Source of the DNA: Bog-473 sp035947875
GTDB taxonomy: Bacteria > Actinomycetota > Acidimicrobiia > Acidimicrobiales > RAAP-2
Direction of reading: 5' to 3'
Length of the DNA: 17,983 nucleotides
NCBI GenBank assembly: GCA_035947875.1
Contig: DASZJQ010000052.1
Coordinates: 1-17,983, forward strand
Position 1 is the stretch's first letter, and every line of letters starts with the position of its first letter. The notes beneath the pieces are model-generated. The model was not told where the DNA came from and did no database searches. It was given only the letters and a program-made list of their open reading frames with translations. Below are positions 6,639 to 13,135 of this stretch, piece by piece. The position numbers were made by a program, and so were the translations under genes.

Positions 6639-8648
6639 ATGGCGATCGACACCACCGAGCAGCCGCCGGCCGAATACCCCGGCGAAGAAGCGACCCGCCA
6701 GCACCCCATCAGCACCCGGCCTGAATGGCTCCGTCCGCACATGGGCTGGGCCATCGTCGGCGCGGTGGCCGGATACCTCTTCGGCCATTGGCTGGGCAAC
6801 GTGATTGCCAGCGGGTACACCAACATCCAAAACAGCGGGCAGAACGACGTGGCCACCGTGTTGGCCCTGGTGTTCGCCGTGGTGGGGTGGTTGATCGGGA
6901 TCGGCGCCTTGAACTACCCGGTGACCAAGATGCTCGGCCGGGAACCGCCCCCGGCCGTTCCCGAGCGGACCTGGGTGCGCTACTTCCGCATGACCGACGA
7001 CCACAAGGTGGTCGGCCTGCAATACACGGTGGGTGTCCTGCTGTTCCTCTTCACCGGGGGACTGTTGGCCATGGCCATCCGGACCGAGCTGCTCAGCCCG
7101 ACCAACCACGTCTTCGGGCCCGGCACCTACATCGCCATCGTCAGCGAGCACGGCACCATCATGATGATGATGGCGTCCTCGGCGGTGGTGGGACCTCTGG
7201 GCAATTGGCTGGTGCCGCTCATGATCGGGTCCCGGCGGATGGCGTTCCCCCGGGTGGAGGCCTTTTCGTTCTGGATTTTCATGGCCGGCTACGGCGTCAT
7301 CGTCGCCGCCCTCCCCCTCGGGGGATTCCCGACCGGGTGGACCGGCTACGCCCCCTTGCAGACCCAGGCCGCGGGAGGGATGGACGCGTATCTGGTCGGA
7401 TTCGCGGTCATCGGGATCGGGATGATCGCCGCCGGCTTCAACCTGGCCGTCACCATCATCCATTATCGGGCGCCCGGGATGACGTGGGGCCGCGTGCCGA
7501 TCTTCGTCTGGGCGATCCTGGCCACGTGCGCCCTGCTGACCCTGGCCACGCCCACCCTGGTGGTGGCCGCGCTCTGCGGCATTCTGGACCGTACGGCCCA
7601 GACCGCCTTCTTCGTCAACGAGCACGGCGGCAGCAACTTCTTGTGGGAGAACCTGTTCTGGTTCTTCGGCCACCCAGAGGTCTACATCATGGCGCTGCCC
7701 GGTTTCGGCATCATCATGGAGATCATGCCGGTGTTCACCCGCAAGCCGCTCTTCGCGTACAAGGTGGCGGCCGCCGGCATGCTCGGCGTGGCGTTGCTGT
7801 CCTTCTTCGTCTGGCAGCACCACCTGTTCCAGAGCGGCATCAACCCCGACATGCGCCCGCTGTTCATGCTCACCACCGAGCTGATCTCCATACCGACCGG
7901 TTTCCTCTTCCTGGTGACGTTGGGGACGCTGTGGAAAGCGAAAATCAGATTCGAACCGCCGATGCTCTTCTGCCTGGGCATGCTCTTCAATTTCCTGATC
8001 GGCGGCATCACCGGCGTCTTCCTCTCCGACGTGCCGGTCGACGTGACGGTGCACGGGAGCTTCTTCGTACTCGCTCATTTCCACTACACCATCATGGGGG
8101 GCCTGATCTTCGCCCTCTTCGGCGGCCTCTACTACTGGCTGCCCAAGATGACGGGGAAGACCATGAACCGCAAGCTTGCCGTGGCCCACTTCTGGACGTT
8201 CTTCGCCTTCTTCAACTTGACGTTCTTCCCGCTCTTCCTGGTGGGGTTGCTGGGCCAACCCAGGCGGGTGTTCGAGTACGCGCAGAACCTCCAGACCCTG
8301 AACGACATCTCATCGGTCAGCGCCTTCTTCCTCGGTGCGTCGTTCTTCTTGTTCATCATCAACTTCGTCTGGTCGGTCTACATGAACCCGCGCAAGGCGC
8401 CCGACAATCCGTGGCAATCTCGCGGCCTGGAGTGGCAAACGGCGACGCCGGTCCCCTGGTACAACTTCGAGCGGATCCCGGTCGTGCTCGATGACCCCTA
8501 TCACTACGGCGAGCGTGACGCCCCGCCCGTGGCCGATCTGGGCCGGGAACTGGTGGGCGCCGGCAAGGTCTCCACTGAGCCGGTGGATCCCGACGACCTG
8601 TCCCGTGGCGGCCGGGACGACCTCGACCCGCGACCCCCGATCCTGTGA
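6639..8648 (+). CDS. ctaD: Cytochrome c oxidase subunit I, A-family with altered proton-channel residues
   Basis: A 669-residue heme-copper oxidase catalytic subunit that reduces O2 to water in the membrane. Ligands are intact: H171 and H482 (low-spin heme a), H480 (heme a3), CuB H345, H394 and H395, and the cross-linked Y349 in GHPEVY with E347. Alignment by flanking motifs shows unusual changes. In MIGSRRMAFPRVEA the D-channel Asp is R200 and the following Asn is E207. In IPTGFLF the K-channel Lys is L423. In VHGSFF the Mg-site Asp is G473. An N-terminal extension adds two helices (about 35-60 and 70-93) ahead of the 12-helix core, and a hydrophilic tail follows. ATG 6639 is preceded by AAAGGG at long spacing. 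The stop overlaps ctaE. The enzyme class is certain; whether it pumps protons by the usual routes is not. Confidence 0.96.
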   Translation: MAIDTTEQPPAEYPGEEATRQHPISTRPEWLRPHMGWAIVGAVAGYLFGHWLGNVIASGYTNIQNSGQNDVATVLALVFAVVGWLIGIGALNYPVTKMLGREPPPAVPERTWVRYFRMTDDHKVVGLQYTVGVLLFLFTGGLLAMAIRTELLSPTNHVFGPGTYIAIVSEHGTIMMMMASSAVVGPLGNWLVPLMIGSRRMAFPRVEAFSFWIFMAGYGVIVAALPLGGFPTGWTGYAPLQTQAAGGMDAYLVGFAVIGIGMIAAGFNLAVTIIHYRAPGMTWGRVPIFVWAILATCALLTLATPTLVVAALCGILDRTAQTAFFVNEHGGSNFLWENLFWFFGHPEVYIMALPGFGIIMEIMPVFTRKPLFAYKVAAAGMLGVALLSFFVWQHHLFQSGINPDMRPLFMLTTELISIPTGFLFLVTLGTLWKAKIRFEPPMLFCLGMLFNFLIGGITGVFLSDVPVDVTVHGSFFVLAHFHYTIMGGLIFALFGGLYYWLPKMTGKTMNRKLAVAHFWTFFAFFNLTFFPLFLVGLLGQPRRVFEYAQNLQTLNDISSVSAFFLGASFFLFIINFVWSVYMNPRKAPDNPWQSRGLEWQTATPVPWYNFERIPVVLDDPYHYGERDAPPVADLGRELVGAGKVSTEPVDPDDLSRGGRDDLDPRPPIL

Positions 8649-9331
8649 GTACCGAGGCCATGCCCGAAAAGAGGCCGGAGCGCTCCGAGGGCTTCCTGCA
8701 CCTGAACGAGACGCCCGAAGAGATCGCCTTCGAACTGCGGGCGCAGGAAGGTTCACTGTGGACGGGGGGACGGCTGGTCATCGGGATCTGGGCCTTCGCC
8801 TTCGCCGCCCTGGCCTTCGCGTACTTCTACCTGCGTTCGGCCAACAACGAGAACCTGTGGCGCCCGGGCGGGATCACGGCGCCCACCGGTGCCGGTGCCG
8901 CCATCTTCGCCGTGACGGTGGCCAGCGCCCTGCTCGCGTACGAAGGCCTGCGTCGTTTCCGGTCCGGGGTGTCGCTGGACTGGGAGGTGGCCGGCTGGAC
9001 GTCCGTGCTGGGCGGACTGGTGGCCGTCGGGCTCCAGGTCTGGCAACTCACCGATCTGCCCTTCTTCCCGGGTTCGAGCGGCTACGCGTCGTGCTTCATC
9101 GGCTGGTCCATCTTGAACATCGTGCTGATCTTGACCGGCCTCTACTGGCTCGAGACCCTGCTGGCCCGGCAGGCCCGCCTGCGCCGGGCCCTTCGAGAGG
9201 ATGGCGGCACGGCACAGTCCACGCTGCCGGTGGCCCGCATGTTCCGGGCCAACCTGGAGGGCTGTACGTACTACTGGGGCTTCATCGCGGTGGTGGCGAC
9301 CTTCTTCTGGGTACTGTTCTATGTGCTCTAG
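8645..9331 (+). CDS. ctaE: Cytochrome c oxidase subunit III
   Basis: A 228-residue COX III of the short five-helix type, which supports stability of subunit I and proton uptake. Helices lie near residues 39-62 (LVIGIWAFAFAALAFAYFYL), 78-100, 115-138, 150-178 and 207-228, preceded by a polar N-terminus. The GTG at 8645 overlaps the ctaD stop (GTGA); ATG 8660 is an in-frame alternative with GAGG just before it. Position directly after ctaD and the helix pattern support the call; few individually diagnostic residues were used. Confidence 0.92.
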   Translation: MSTEAMPEKRPERSEGFLHLNETPEEIAFELRAQEGSLWTGGRLVIGIWAFAFAALAFAYFYLRSANNENLWRPGGITAPTGAGAAIFAVTVASALLAYEGLRRFRSGVSLDWEVAGWTSVLGGLVAVGLQVWQLTDLPFFPGSSGYASCFIGWSILNIVLILTGLYWLETLLARQARLRRALREDGGTAQSTLPVARMFRANLEGCTYYWGFIAVVATFFWVLFYVL

Positions 9332-9346
9332 GGAGGTGACCCCACC

Positions 9347-9460
9347 ATGATGGCCGCATCAGACATCGCCGCGACCCAGGCCCTCACCTTCGCCATCCCC
9401 CTGGGCTTCTTCGCGGTGGTCCTCCTCTGGGGTTTCTTCCAGCGCCGTTCGACCCGGTGA
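9347..9460 (+). CDS. Small single-helix membrane protein in the oxidase operon
   Basis: A 37-residue open frame, too short for most gene finders, between ctaE and the second ctaG-like gene. It has the best Shine-Dalgarno in the operon, GGAGGTGA (9332-9339), with a 7-nt spacer to ATG 9347. The protein is a short polar head (MMAASDIAATQ), one hydrophobic helix (about residues 12-30, rich in Phe, Val and Leu, with GFFAVVLLWGFF) and a basic end (QRRSTR), so the C-terminus should face the cytoplasm. Size and position recall small accessory subunits such as COX IV-like or CcoQ proteins, but there is no sequence motif to assign it. Its stop overlaps the next gene's GTG, so it probably also drives that gene's translation. 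Confidence 0.75.
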   Translation: MMAASDIAATQALTFAIPLGFFAVVLLWGFFQRRSTR

Positions 9461-10251
9461 AGGCGGGGGTCGCCCCGGAACGGTCTGGCGCAGTCACCCT
9501 CCCGATACGCCGGTGGAGCCTCCTGGGGGCTGCGCTCATCTCCCTCTTGACGTTCCTGCCACCGGTTTCTTCGCTGGCCCACCGCTACGAGCTGGGGCAG
9601 GTCCTCCGCTATGGCCTGTGGGCGATGGTGGTGCCCACCCTGGTCGTCGTGGGCGCTCCCTGGCGCCATGCCGCCTGGGCCGAGACCCTGGCGCAACGGC
9701 GGCGTCGGCATCCCGAACTGTGGCGGTCGGTGGGCTTCACGCTGGTTTATGGGCTGGTGGTGGTGTGGTGGTTCACCCCGATATCGGTCCGCGCGACTTG
9801 GAGCCACCCCTGGCTCAGAGTGATCGAAGCGGTGACCCTCATTGCCGGCGGCATCGGTCTCTGGCTGGAATTGGCCGAGTCCCCACCTCTGGTCCCGCGC
9901 GTCGGCGGTCTGCGGAGCGTGGTCCTGGGAACAGCCGCCATGTGGCTGGTGTGGATCGAGGCCTATCTGGTCGCGATGTCCAAGTCCGGCTGGTACTCCA
10001 CCTTCCATCACGTGGCGGGGCAGGGTCTCAGCCAGGCGGCGGACCAGCAAGTGGCCGCCGTCATCTTGTGGTTCATGGCCACGGTGGTCTTCGTGCCGGT
10101 CATCTTCCTGGACGCCATGCAGTGGCTGCACGGCGAGCAGAACCCGGACGACGAGCTCCGCCGCCTCCTCCGTGAACAGCGCCGTGGTGCCACGGCCATC
10201 ATCGAGCGGCGCGCCGCCGAACGTCCCGGCGACGGTGCCGTCGGGGCTTAG
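9457..10251 (+). CDS. Divergent CtaG-like membrane protein lacking conserved histidines
   Basis: A 264-residue multi-spanning protein that aligns by eye with the CtaG at 3754-4677: both have a segment ending in (I/V)VLGAPW or VVVGAPW, and both share the C-terminal pattern WYS...H...L...ADQQ(I/V)xAxILW. The HMCEH of the first copy is replaced by a stretch reading RYELGQVL, WHVPLL becomes WWFTP and LEHA becomes VIEA, so most candidate metal ligands are gone. The GTG at 9457 has no Shine-Dalgarno of its own and overlaps the stop of the 37-residue gene, suggesting coupled translation. It is the last gene of the oxidase operon and ends tail-to-tail with the minus-strand cluster. Likely an assembly or stability factor rather than a copper donor; that role is inferred. 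Confidence 0.82.
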   Translation: MKAGVAPERSGAVTLPIRRWSLLGAALISLLTFLPPVSSLAHRYELGQVLRYGLWAMVVPTLVVVGAPWRHAAWAETLAQRRRRHPELWRSVGFTLVYGLVVVWWFTPISVRATWSHPWLRVIEAVTLIAGGIGLWLELAESPPLVPRVGGLRSVVLGTAAMWLVWIEAYLVAMSKSGWYSTFHHVAGQGLSQAADQQVAAVILWFMATVVFVPVIFLDAMQWLHGEQNPDDELRRLLREQRRGATAIIERRAAERPGDGAVGA

Positions 10252-10904
10252 TTGCTCGTCGGCGACGGTGTCGGCGTCAGTGTCGGTGTTGGTGTCGGCA
10301 TGGACGGCATGTCCGGGCGGGGCAACTCGGTGTCGAGCACATGGTTGGCCCGCGCCAACTCGGCCAGTCCCGCCTCTCGATCGGTGGCCAGCGCCCGCTC
10401 GGCCTGGTCCAGCCTGGTCCCGGCGGCGCGGTCCTGCCCGTCGAGCATGAGGGCTTGGACCGCCTCAATGGCCTTGAGGGCGTCGGAGGTGGTCCACAGC
10501 ACCGAAGTGGCGACGAGGTCCCCCATGTCCTTGCCGGCGGTCGAGCCGGGAACCTCGATGTTGGACAGGTCGTAGATCGTCTGGTTGGTGAACGAGCAGG
10601 CATTCTGGTCGTCGCGCAGGAGTGAGGCCGATTCGGCCCGGTCCGCGGCGGTCAGCGAGTGAGTGGTCTGTTCCCCCCAGATGGTCAGCGCTTCGTGCAC
10701 GGCCAACGCACACGGCGCCAGGTCGGTGTTGAGCTCCGAGAGGACGCCCTTCTCGCTCGAGATGTCGGCGCCCCGGGAGGTGTGCACCGGGAGGTCCGAG
10801 ATGATGGTGATGGCCAGGACGACGGCCACTGCCGCGCCGACCAGCGCGGCCCGTCGCCGGTACCACGGCGGTCCTGGGCGAGGAGTGTCCGGGTGTCCGT
10901 TCAT
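10248..10904 (-). CDS. Membrane-anchored extracytoplasmic protein with Pro/Thr tail
   Basis: A 218-residue protein of unknown function. It has a short cytoplasmic N-terminus (RPGPPWYRRR), one membrane helix about residues 20-40, an Ala/Asp/Glu/Leu-rich mainly helical outer domain with two cysteines (in LAPCALAV and DQNACSF) that could form a disulfide, and a C-terminal Pro-Thr dipeptide tail (PTPTPTLTPTPS). Such tails usually act as wall-spanning or glycosylated linkers. ATG 10904 overlaps the stop of the SCO gene (ATGA), so it is the third gene of the TlpA-SCO operon. Its stop interlocks with that of the oxidase operon on the other strand. No family recognised; a role in oxidase or copper biogenesis is suggested only by position. 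Confidence 0.8.
   Translation of the reverse strand: MNGHPDTPRPGPPWYRRRAALVGAAVAVVLAITIISDLPVHTSRGADISSEKGVLSELNTDLAPCALAVHEALTIWGEQTTHSLTAADRAESASLLRDDQNACSFTNQTIYDLSNIEVPGSTAGKDMGDLVATSVLWTTSDALKAIEAVQALMLDGQDRAAGTRLDQAERALATDREAGLAELARANHVLDTELPRPDMPSMPTPTPTLTPTPSPTSN
10261..10296. repeat. Hexanucleotide tandem repeat encoding the Pro/Thr tail
   Basis: Six imperfect copies of a GGTGTC-like hexamer (ggcgac, ggtgtc, ggcgtc, agtgtc, ggtgtt, ggtgtc). They encode the Pro-Thr dipeptides of the minus-strand protein, and their number may vary between strains. Confidence 0.6.
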
Positions 10905-11797
10905 GGCGTCGTCACCGTCGTCAGTGTCGACTCGGTCGTCAGTTTGCCGGCGTAGGTGGCGATGCCCGACGCCCAGCGGGCAATGTCCGCCGACGGAAGG
11001 GAGGAGGTCCCAGTGCGACTCTCGTTGGCGATAGGAGTCGCACGGTACCGCTCCCGTCCCTTCGGGTCGATGAAGTAGACAACGTCGTTGTGAGCTTCAG
11101 CGCCGGCTTTTGTGACCACCGAGATGGCGACGCCGTAGGCCTTCCACGTCGCGTTCATCGTGACCAGCGGTCCGGTGAGCATCCGCCAGTTCGACAGTGC
11201 GCTCATTCCCGGCTGGGCCAGGGCGCTCGAGAGCCCCGAGACGGCCAGAGCCGAGGGGTCCGTATTGACGGTGAGGAACGCCACCTTGGCCGCGTTGGCG
11301 CCGAGGTCGGCATCGGCCCCACGGATCTCGGCCGCCAACACCGGACAGATGTCATCGCAGCGCCCGTTGAAGAAGGTGAGCACGACGACCTTGCCCGTCT
11401 CATCGGCCAGTGTGGTTGCCTGACCAGCCTGATCGATCAGTGTGAACGACGGAGCCGGGGCGGTCCGCAGGGTGGCTAGGCCCATGAAGGAGGTGAGCGA
11501 CGCGCCGAGCGGAGCGCGCTGTCCGGCCGGGACCGGCGCGGCGGAGGGAACCCCGGTCGTCGCGGTCACCGGGTTCTTCTGCGGCGCCGGGTTGAGCCCA
11601 GTTGATGAGACGAGGTGCTCGAGGAGCAGACCACCGAGGCCGAGTACGGCGACGGCACCCAGGAGCCAGTAGAAGAACGTGCGGGGGACAGGGGGCGAAG
11701 TGTCGCCGAACGCGGCGGTCCGGTCAACGACCGGGCCCGTCGTACTCTCGGAATGTTCATCCGCGCCCGAGCCCGAGTGCTCGATCCCTGACCTCAT
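10901..11797 (-). CDS. SCO1/SenC family copper chaperone, membrane-anchored
   Basis: A 298-residue SCO protein for CuA assembly of the oxidase. It has a hydrophilic N-terminus, one anchor helix about residues 41-60 (FYWLLGAVAVLGLGGLLLEHL), a Pro/Ala-rich linker, then the thioredoxin-fold domain from about residue 115 (APSFTLIDQ) with copper ligands C147-x3-C151 (CDDIC) and H236 (HNDVVYFID). The start ATG 11797 overlaps the stop of the TlpA-like gene (ATGA), and its own stop overlaps the following ATG. The open frame continues further upstream, but only out of frame with the real upstream gene. It is the second SCO domain in the window and, unlike the first, has the usual one-helix architecture. 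Confidence 0.92.
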   Translation of the reverse strand: MRSGIEHSGSGADEHSESTTGPVVDRTAAFGDTSPPVPRTFFYWLLGAVAVLGLGGLLLEHLVSSTGLNPAPQKNPVTATTGVPSAAPVPAGQRAPLGASLTSFMGLATLRTAPAPSFTLIDQAGQATTLADETGKVVVLTFFNGRCDDICPVLAAEIRGADADLGANAAKVAFLTVNTDPSALAVSGLSSALAQPGMSALSNWRMLTGPLVTMNATWKAYGVAISVVTKAGAEAHNDVVYFIDPKGRERYRATPIANESRTGTSSLPSADIARWASGIATYAGKLTTESTLTTVTTP

Positions 11798-12435
11798 GAG
11801 GCCTGGTGGGTGAGACGATTCACCCAGCGCTGGAGCGACGTAACGGTTTGGGCCCCGAACGCGGAGCCCACGACCCGACCGTGGGCATCGATGAAGTAGG
11901 TGACGGGCAGAGCCACGAGGAGGTACTTGGCGGCCACCTGAGCGTTGGTGTCGACGCCGACCGGGTAGCTGGCGTGGGCGGCGAGCAACAGCTTCTGCGC
12001 CGGGGTGCCCGTTCCGTCGTTGGAGTCGACCCCGACCACGGCCACCCCACCCGCGTTGCGGGCGGCCACCGTCCCTATGGCGGCTAATTCGGACCGGCAG
12101 TGCGGGCACCACGAGGCAAAGAAGTTGACGATGACCGGCGTGCCGAGGAAGGAGCTCAGCGTCAACGCGGCGCCGCCGCCGAGACGGGGCAGGGAAAAGG
12201 CCGGCGCGGACGAGCCGGCATGGAGGACGGCGGGCGGGGGAGCCTCCAGCGAGGCGACCCCGAGGGTCCGCGGGCTCTTGGCCGGGGCGCGCACGGCCAC
12301 GAAGACGATGAAACCGATCAGGCACAGGCCACCGAGCACGGCGATCACCTGGAAGGTCCGATCAGACGACGCGGATCGGCCGCGCGTGGTGCCCTTCGAA
12401 GCTTCCGCTGCCTTGGGTACGCCCCCAGTCCCCAT
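11794..12435 (-). CDS. TlpA/ResA-like membrane-anchored thioredoxin
   Basis: A 213-residue (from ATG 12435) thioredoxin-fold protein with an N-terminal anchor helix about residues 28-48 (FQVIAVLGGLCLIGFIVFVAV) and an outer redox domain. The active site is W109-C110-P-H-C113, within FFASWCPHC, and the cis-Pro loop is ALPVTYFID, as in TlpA/ResA proteins. TlpA-like reductants keep the CuA and SCO cysteines reduced so copper can be loaded, which fits the SCO gene coupled directly downstream. The frame is open to GTG 12510 and ATG 12504, but the extra 25 codons have poorer third-position GC and no Shine-Dalgarno, so the shorter form is preferred. The start is uncertain; the family is clear. Confidence 0.88.
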   Translation of the reverse strand: MGTGGVPKAAEASKGTTRGRSASSDRTFQVIAVLGGLCLIGFIVFVAVRAPAKSPRTLGVASLEAPPPAVLHAGSSAPAFSLPRLGGGAALTLSSFLGTPVIVNFFASWCPHCRSELAAIGTVAARNAGGVAVVGVDSNDGTGTPAQKLLLAAHASYPVGVDTNAQVAAKYLLVALPVTYFIDAHGRVVGSAFGAQTVTSLQRWVNRLTHQAS

Positions 12436-12611
12436 GGGCAGGACACTACCGGTCGATGTACGCGTCAGACCGCCGCCATCAACCCCCTTTGCGGACCGTG
12501 TCATTCCCACCGGCGTCTACGAAGAACCACAGGGAAGTCCACGATTCCGTTTGTACCGTGATGCGAAGGAGAAGGCGCAGAACCGCCCCGACCCTCTGTG
12601 CCCATGAGCTC

Positions 12612-12752
12612 ATGACGTTCCTCTTCATCGCCATCCCCCTCATGATTCTGACCGTGTGCATCGCGGCCGTGCCGCTGCTCGTCCTGACGGCCCGGGAGCA
12701 CCGTCTGCGCCAGCTCGAAGTGCAGGAGCACCGCACACACGTCCGCCCCTGA
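12612..12752 (+). CDS. Small single-helix membrane protein, hypothetical
   Basis: A 46-residue frame with one strongly hydrophobic helix at the N-terminus (about residues 2-27, FLFIAIPLMILTVCIAAVPLLVL) and a charged tail (REHRLRQLEVQEHR) that could be a short amphipathic helix. No clear Shine-Dalgarno precedes ATG 12612; the in-frame ATG 12561 would add an Arg-rich stretch. The sharp hydrophobic/charged layout and the strand match with the next gene support it, but nothing identifies a function. It could be a chance frame. Confidence 0.45.
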   Translation: MTFLFIAIPLMILTVCIAAVPLLVLTAREHRLRQLEVQEHRTHVRP

Positions 12753-12791
12753 GGCGCGCCGGTCGGCCCGGCATCAGGCAAGGCCGGTACG

Positions 12792-12797
12792 TACACT
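12792..12797 (+). promoter_or_regulatory. -10 element of a leaderless transcript
   Basis: TACACT (TANNNT) ends 6 nt before the GTG at 12804, placing the predicted transcription start on the start codon itself. This is the usual arrangement for leaderless genes in Actinomycetota. No good -35 is visible. Confidence 0.5.
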
Positions 12798-12803
12798 GGC
12801 GTC

Positions 12804-13091
12804 GTGCGGCAGCGCTGGCTCTCACGCAGGGCATTCACCCTTCACGTCGAGTTCGGAGTTCTCGTCGCCGCCTGCATCGGCCTGGCCTGGTGGCAGGCCA
12901 CCCGGGCTCTCGAGGGCAACTTCCTGAGTTGGTTCTACACCTTTGAATGGCCCATCCTCGGGTGCGTCGCCCTCGCCGGATGGTGGCACCTCATCCACGA
13001 GGATCCCGAGAAGTTCCGGCGCAGAAAGCTGGGGCTGGACGACTGGGACACGCCCGAAAGTGAACGGGTCGACGAATCGCACGAAGGGTGA
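12804..13091 (+). CDS. Conserved small two-helix membrane protein
   Basis: A 95-residue protein with two membrane helices, about residues 14-34 (VEFGVLVAACIGLAWWQAT) and 45-64 (FEWPILGCVALAGWWHLI), followed by HEDPEKFRRRK and an acidic tail. The pattern of a basic RQRWLSRRA start, WWQ in helix 1, EWP in helix 2 and then HEDPE recalls a small membrane protein I have seen in many actinobacterial genomes; its function is unknown. GTG 12804 appears leaderless. It faces glpK tail-to-tail. The coding call is good; a link to respiration is only positional. Confidence 0.8.
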   Translation: MRQRWLSRRAFTLHVEFGVLVAACIGLAWWQATRALEGNFLSWFYTFEWPILGCVALAGWWHLIHEDPEKFRRRKLGLDDWDTPESERVDESHEG

Positions 13092-13114
13092 GTCCACGCT
13101 TCCACGTTCCACGT

Positions 13115-13135
13115 TCTGAGGTTTTACAGCTCAGA
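13115..13135. terminator. Small inverted repeat between convergent genes
   Basis: TCTGAG (13115-13120) and CTCAGA (13130-13135) can form a 6-bp stem with a 9-nt loop, overlapping the glpK stop codon. There is no T-run on either side. It could end transcription of the 95-residue gene and glpK, but the stem is short. Confidence 0.35.

Noticed and set aside
6357..8258. Minus-strand frame of 633 codons opposite ctaD
   Set aside because: Translation is His/Glu/Arg/Gly repeats of the antisense type; the plus strand holds an unmistakable COX I.
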